Origin: CAVPLU01 sp050012535
Lineage (GTDB): Archaea > Thermoproteota > Bathyarchaeia > 40CM-2-53-6
Direction of reading: 5' to 3'
Length of the DNA: 8,334 bases
Assembly: GCA_050012535.1 (NCBI GenBank)
Contig: JBEKGZ010000101.1
Location: forward strand, 1 to 8,334
In this document: piece by piece, positions 6,586 to 8,334 of the stretch
Position numbering within the stretch: the first letter of the stretch is position 1
Layout: every line of letters starts with the position of its first letter
Made by a program: the position numbers and the translations under genes
The notes under the pieces: model-generated
Told to the model about the DNA's origin: nothing
Seen by the model: the letters and a program-made list of their open reading frames with translations, nothing else
Database searches by the model: none

Positions 6586-7416
6586 TCACTTTTTGTCTTC
6601 CATCTGCTTTGCCATCTTGATCAGCTCTTGGATGCCGAATAGACCGTATGCTGGCAGCGCGCTTTCTGGTGGTCCAGCGGGCGGAAGATTGACTGGTATA
6701 AGCATGATCGCATTCTTTCCTTGCAGTCCCAACTCATAGACTATGTTCATCCACCTCAACTGAAATGCACGATCGTTGCCCTTGTAAAGGTCTGCTGCCT
6801 CTACCATTTTCCCGGCTGCCTCGAATTCTGCTAGTGCAAGGGTTACTCTTGCCCTTCTCTCTCTTTCAGCTTGAGCTTGTCTGGACATTGCTTCCTGCAG
6901 GGCTTGCGGAATTTGCACATCACGTATTTCGACTGAGGTAACCTTCACTCCCCATGTCTCTGTTTTCGAATCTATGATCCCTCTCGCAATGGATCCTACT
7001 TTTTCTCTTTCAGTTAGGAGTTCGTCAAACGTTGCCTGACCCACGACTTCTCTGAGCGTTGTCTGGGCGGACAATTGGGTGGCATTGAGAAAGTCTTCTG
7101 CGCCGAGTACCACTTTCTGCAAATCTACAGGCTGGTAGTACATTACTGAGTCCACAACCACTGGCACGTTGTCCCTTGTCAGAGTCTGTTCTGTCTTGAA
7201 TGAGACTACCTGTAGGCGGGTCGATATTATGAACGGTATTCGGGTGATGAATGGCGGCACGTAGATTACGCCAGGGCCCCTGAGACCTCTATAGCGACCT
7301 AAGGTGAGGAGGGGAGCTCTCTCCCATTCCCTTAGGATTCGAATACCGCTGAGAAGTATGCCTAGAATAATCAAAGCTACGAAAATCTCAATTCCAAGCG
7401 TCACAACGTCTGCCAA
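6586..7416 (-). CDS. Stomatin-like SPFH-domain membrane protein (slipin), 276 aa
   Basis: An N-terminal membrane helix (about 7-24) is followed by REWERAPLLTLGRYRGLRGPG (29-49), a close version of the stomatin start of the SPFH domain. The domain continues through TRDNVPVVVDSVMYYQP, LREVVGQATFDELLTERE and GVKVTSVEIRDVQIPQALQEAM to about residue 176. A helical QAQAERERRAR...EAA region follows (180-210), then a hydrophobic C-terminal KNAIMLIPVNLP (234-245). Archaeal stomatins form membrane-bound oligomers that organise proteases and channels, and in Pyrococcus the C-terminal hydrophobic segment is the cleavage site of NfeD. The nfeD gene lies 170 bases downstream on the same strand, so the two are probably functionally coupled and perhaps co-transcribed. 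The start is TTG at 7416, since a TAA sits two codons upstream; GTG at 7404 is an alternative. The ribosome binding site is weak. The stop is TGA. Confidence 0.94.
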   Translation of the reverse strand: MADVVTLGIEIFVALIILGILLSGIRILREWERAPLLTLGRYRGLRGPGVIYVPPFITRIPFIISTRLQVVSFKTEQTLTRDNVPVVVDSVMYYQPVDLQKVVLGAEDFLNATQLSAQTTLREVVGQATFDELLTEREKVGSIARGIIDSKTETWGVKVTSVEIRDVQIPQALQEAMSRQAQAERERRARVTLALAEFEAAGKMVEAADLYKGNDRAFQLRWMNIVYELGLQGKNAIMLIPVNLPPAGPPESALPAYGLFGIQELIKMAKQMEDKK

Positions 7417-7430
7417 TATTTACATCAGCT

Positions 7431-7449
7431 GTTGCCCTTGCGAGGCAAC
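7431..7449. promoter_or_regulatory. Inverted repeat at the predicted stomatin transcript start
   Basis: GTTGCC at 7431-7436 and GGCAAC at 7444-7449 are exact inverted repeats separated by seven bases. A transcript starting about 25 bases downstream of the TATA box at 7472-7479 would begin near 7449, so the repeat would lie at the very start of the stomatin mRNA. It could be an operator for a dimeric repressor or a small RNA hairpin in the leader. Confidence 0.35.
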
Positions 7450-7471
7450 TAGGCATTTACTAAATGTCACG

Positions 7472-7479
7472 ATATATAT
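7472..7479 (-). promoter_or_regulatory. TATA box upstream of stomatin, possibly shared with the divergent genes
   Basis: ATATATAT at 7472-7479, preceded on the minus strand by CGAAC, fits an archaeal TATA box with a B recognition element. It lies about 56-63 bases from the stomatin start, implying a leader of about 30 bases. Because the TATA core is symmetric and lies about 80 bases before the plus-strand zinc microprotein genes, it could also drive those; flanking BRE bases favour the stomatin direction. Confidence 0.5.
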
Positions 7480-7556
7480 GTTCGGTACGTATCGCAAGGC
7501 AAACACATGTTCAAGTTCGTTTCGCATTTTTTTCTACCGAAGGAGGACGCGTCTCC

Positions 7557-7753
7557 GTGCCGTTGACCCACACTACTGTAAGCATCCGAAGCTGATACCG
7601 ATCTGGAAGTACAAACGATTCCCCAGCAAGGTATTCTGCAAGTGTCTGGTTTGCGGCCGCGAGATGGTGGTTCAAGCAGAGTTTGTTTCATCCGCGACTG
7701 TGACTGCTCCGCCACAAGCCACACGTCAAGAAAGTAATTTGAGGCCTGTCTGA
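7557..7753 (+). CDS. Zinc-finger microprotein A (CxHPxL...CxxCG), start unresolved, possible frameshift
   Basis: The frame ending at TGA 7751-7753 encodes YCKHPKLIP, a spacer, then VFCKCLVCGREMVV, giving Cys, His, Cys and Cys ligands laid out exactly as in the 43-residue gene that follows, so the two are paralogs. A C-terminal extension (about 27 residues) ends ESNLRPV. The 5' end is a problem. GAAGGAGGA at 7538-7546 is a strong ribosome binding site, and GTG at 7557 follows it, but GTG opens a frame (VPLTHTTV) that leaves register just before YCKHP; losing or shifting one base near 7570-7577 would give VPLTH-YCKHPKL, which lines up with the paralog. The alternatives are ATG at 7478, in frame without a shift (91 residues, odd N-terminus), and ATG at 7507, one register off. 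The function is unknown; small zinc fingers like this often bind nucleic acid or a protein partner. Confidence 0.55.
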
Positions 7754-7760
7754 GGTGATC
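7752..7760 (+). promoter_or_regulatory. Ribosome binding site overlapping the stop of microprotein A
   Basis: GAGGTGATC is a nine-base complement of the 16S rRNA 3' end, two bases before the ATG at 7763, and its first bases lie within the TGA stop of the upstream gene. This fixes the start of microprotein B and implies translational coupling between the two zinc microproteins. Confidence 0.7.
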
Positions 7761-7762
7761 GT

Positions 7763-7894
7763 ATGAGCCCACTTCCAACACCCGTGAACTGCCCTCATCC
7801 GCGACTTGTGAGGCTCGTACAATTCAAGGGCGAGCATGTCATCTACTATCGGTGCGAACTCTGCGGCACACACCTCACAATACCGGAGCAATAA
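7763..7894 (+). CDS. Zinc-finger microprotein B (CPHPRL...CELCG), 43 aa
   Basis: The complete peptide starts MSPLPTPVNCPHPRLVRLVQ, has a spacer, and ends RCELCGTHLTIPEQ. Likely zinc ligands are C10, H12, C31 and C34. The spacing from the first Cys to the CxxC (21 residues) nearly equals that of microprotein A (22), and CxHP[KR]L[IV] and CxxCG are shared, so A and B arose by tandem duplication. The start is secure because of the GAGGTGATC ribosome binding site at 7752-7760. It is a soluble, cytosolic, single-finger protein by appearance. The next microORF begins three bases after its TAA, so it is probably in an operon. No family name is known to me; role in regulation, RNA binding or as an antitoxin-like partner would be speculation. 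Confidence 0.75.
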   Translation: MSPLPTPVNCPHPRLVRLVQFKGEHVIYYRCELCGTHLTIPEQ

Positions 7895-7897
7895 CTC

Positions 7898-7993
7898 ATG
7901 ACCGAGCAAGAAGACGAACTTGCCTGGCGCGAACGGGTACTCGACGAGAAGGAACATGAGCTGAACAGGATCGAGCGGATGTCGAACAACTGA
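7898..7993 (+). CDS. 31-residue charged heptad-repeat peptide, possibly truncated by a frameshift
   Basis: The peptide starts MTEQEDELAWRERVLDEKEH and ends RIERMSNN before TGA. Leucines at 8, 15 and 22, with I25 and M28, give a regular heptad on a highly charged helix, so a short coiled coil is likely. Its ATG lies three bases after the stop of microprotein B, with GGAG at 7885-7888 about ten bases upstream, which supports translation in the same operon. In the next register a protein-like frame overlaps its end and runs on (DRADVEQLIQLSLAARW, ending at TGA 8047), so the intact protein may have been about 50 residues with one lost base near 7970-7980. No homolog is recognised. Confidence 0.5.
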   Translation: MTEQEDELAWRERVLDEKEHELNRIERMSNN

Positions 7994-8064
7994 TACAACT
8001 CTCTCTCGCTGCCCGATGGAACTCGAGAAGGGAGCATTGGCAGAGCTGAGAGTGTCGAATGTAA

Positions 8065-8198
8065 GTGAGCATATGCAGCAAGAAACAGGGAATCCCGTGG
8101 ACCTCGGAGAGACATCGTGAACTTGCAACGCTTATGAGCCGCTTGGCACGCGAGTTTCCTAGCTATCAGCAGAGACTACTGGTTGAGTGTTGCTGGCG
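8065..8198 (+). other. Protein-like open frame before the DUF72 gene, unresolved
   Basis: From GTG 8065 this frame reads VSICSKKQGIPWTSERHREL, then LMSRLAREFPSYQQRLLVEC and CWRCRSFC, with helical and Cys-rich character typical of a real protein. It has no good ribosome binding site and no stop before the window end, where it overlaps the DUF72 frame and turns into Ser/Thr/Arg-rich sequence typical of an out-of-frame reading. It may be a small gene whose true end is hidden by a frameshift, or chance. A competing 34-codon ORF at 8016-8120 (MELEKGALAELRVSN) overlaps it and is no better supported. Confidence 0.2.
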
Positions 8199-8334
8199 AT
8201 GTCGGAGCTTCTGCTTGGAACCTGCGGTTGGAGCTACGCGGAGTGGGAGGGAATCCTCTACCCATACGCGCAGAACAAGCTCAAACAGTACAGCCAGATA
8301 TTCCCAACCGCCGAGATCGACTCCACATTCTACG
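8199..8334 (+). CDS. DUF72 (YecE-like) protein, N-terminal 45 residues, cut by the window edge
   Basis: MSELLLGTCGWSYAEWEGIL begins the characteristic G-T-x-G-W-S-Y-x-x-W start of DUF72 proteins; LYPYAQNKL and QYSQIFPTAEIDSTFY continue it, the last being the conserved [VA]EID[ST]TFY strand. Family members are TIM-barrel-like proteins of about 240-300 residues widespread in bacteria and archaea; their biochemical role is not established, so only the family is named. ATG at 8199 places the first strand at the usual distance from the N-terminus; in-frame TTG 8190 and GTG 8187 are possible, with a TGA just upstream at 8184. No strong ribosome binding site is seen. It lies downstream of the zinc microprotein cluster on the same strand. 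Confidence 0.9.
   Translation, partial: MSELLLGTCGWSYAEWEGILYPYAQNKLKQYSQIFPTAEIDSTFY

Noticed and set aside
7304..7477. N-terminal part of a 149-codon plus-strand open frame reaching into the stomatin gene
   Set aside because: It is antisense to the start of stomatin and crosses its promoter; only the 3' part (microprotein A) is supported.
7688..8128. Minus-strand open frame of 146 codons across the microprotein cluster
   Set aside because: The plus strand has ribosome binding sites and paralogous zinc fingers in the same place; the minus frame has no start signal or motif.

Overview
The window looks like a chromosomal segment of an archaeon, most likely of the TACK/Thermoproteota-Nitrososphaerota type, at roughly 50% GC. 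The evidence is a stomatin gene followed by a full-length membrane-bound NfeD protease (the arrangement known from Pyrococcus PH1511/PH1510), TATA-like boxes upstream of genes, TTG starts, Shine-Dalgarno sites of the GGAGGTGATC type, and Asn-X-Ser/Thr sequons concentrated in the predicted extracellular parts of membrane proteins. No rRNA, tRNA, CRISPR array or insertion sequence was seen. The lineage is inferred, not proven.

Layout. The left edge (minus strand) has the first 87 residues of a thioredoxin-fold redoxin with a CNHC active site, preceded by a gene for a small double-CxxC zinc-ribbon protein with a glycine-rich membrane domain. After a 320-base spacer comes a plus-strand block: an unrecognised 831-residue protein with a large cytosolic domain, three membrane helices, a glycosylation-sequon-rich outer domain and a fourth helix; then about 390 bases holding a microORF behind a near-perfect ribosome binding site and a possibly decayed gene; then an unrecognised 323-residue protein with signal peptide, sequon-bearing ectodomain and four membrane helices. 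These two membrane proteins share a general design and may work together, but no function can be assigned.

Converging on them from the right (minus strand) are stomatin/SPFH and, downstream of it, NfeD. In known systems this pair acts in membrane-protein quality control: the NfeD protease cuts near the hydrophobic C-terminus of stomatin. Here the hydrophobic C-terminal segment of stomatin is kept and the NfeD nucleophile Ser is present, but His stands where the partner Lys of the Ser/Lys dyad is expected.

Divergent from stomatin, the right end carries a run of tiny plus-strand genes: two paralogous zinc-finger microproteins of the form CxHPxL...CxxCG, the second with a ribosome binding site overlapping the stop codon of the first, and a 31-residue heptad-repeat peptide. 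Several short protein-like frames here seem out of register, which suggests frameshifts, sequence errors or decay. The window ends in the first 45 residues of a DUF72 (YecE-like) protein.

The points most worth a second look are the NfeD Lys-to-His change, the tandem zinc microproteins, and the two orphan membrane proteins with outer sequon-rich domains.
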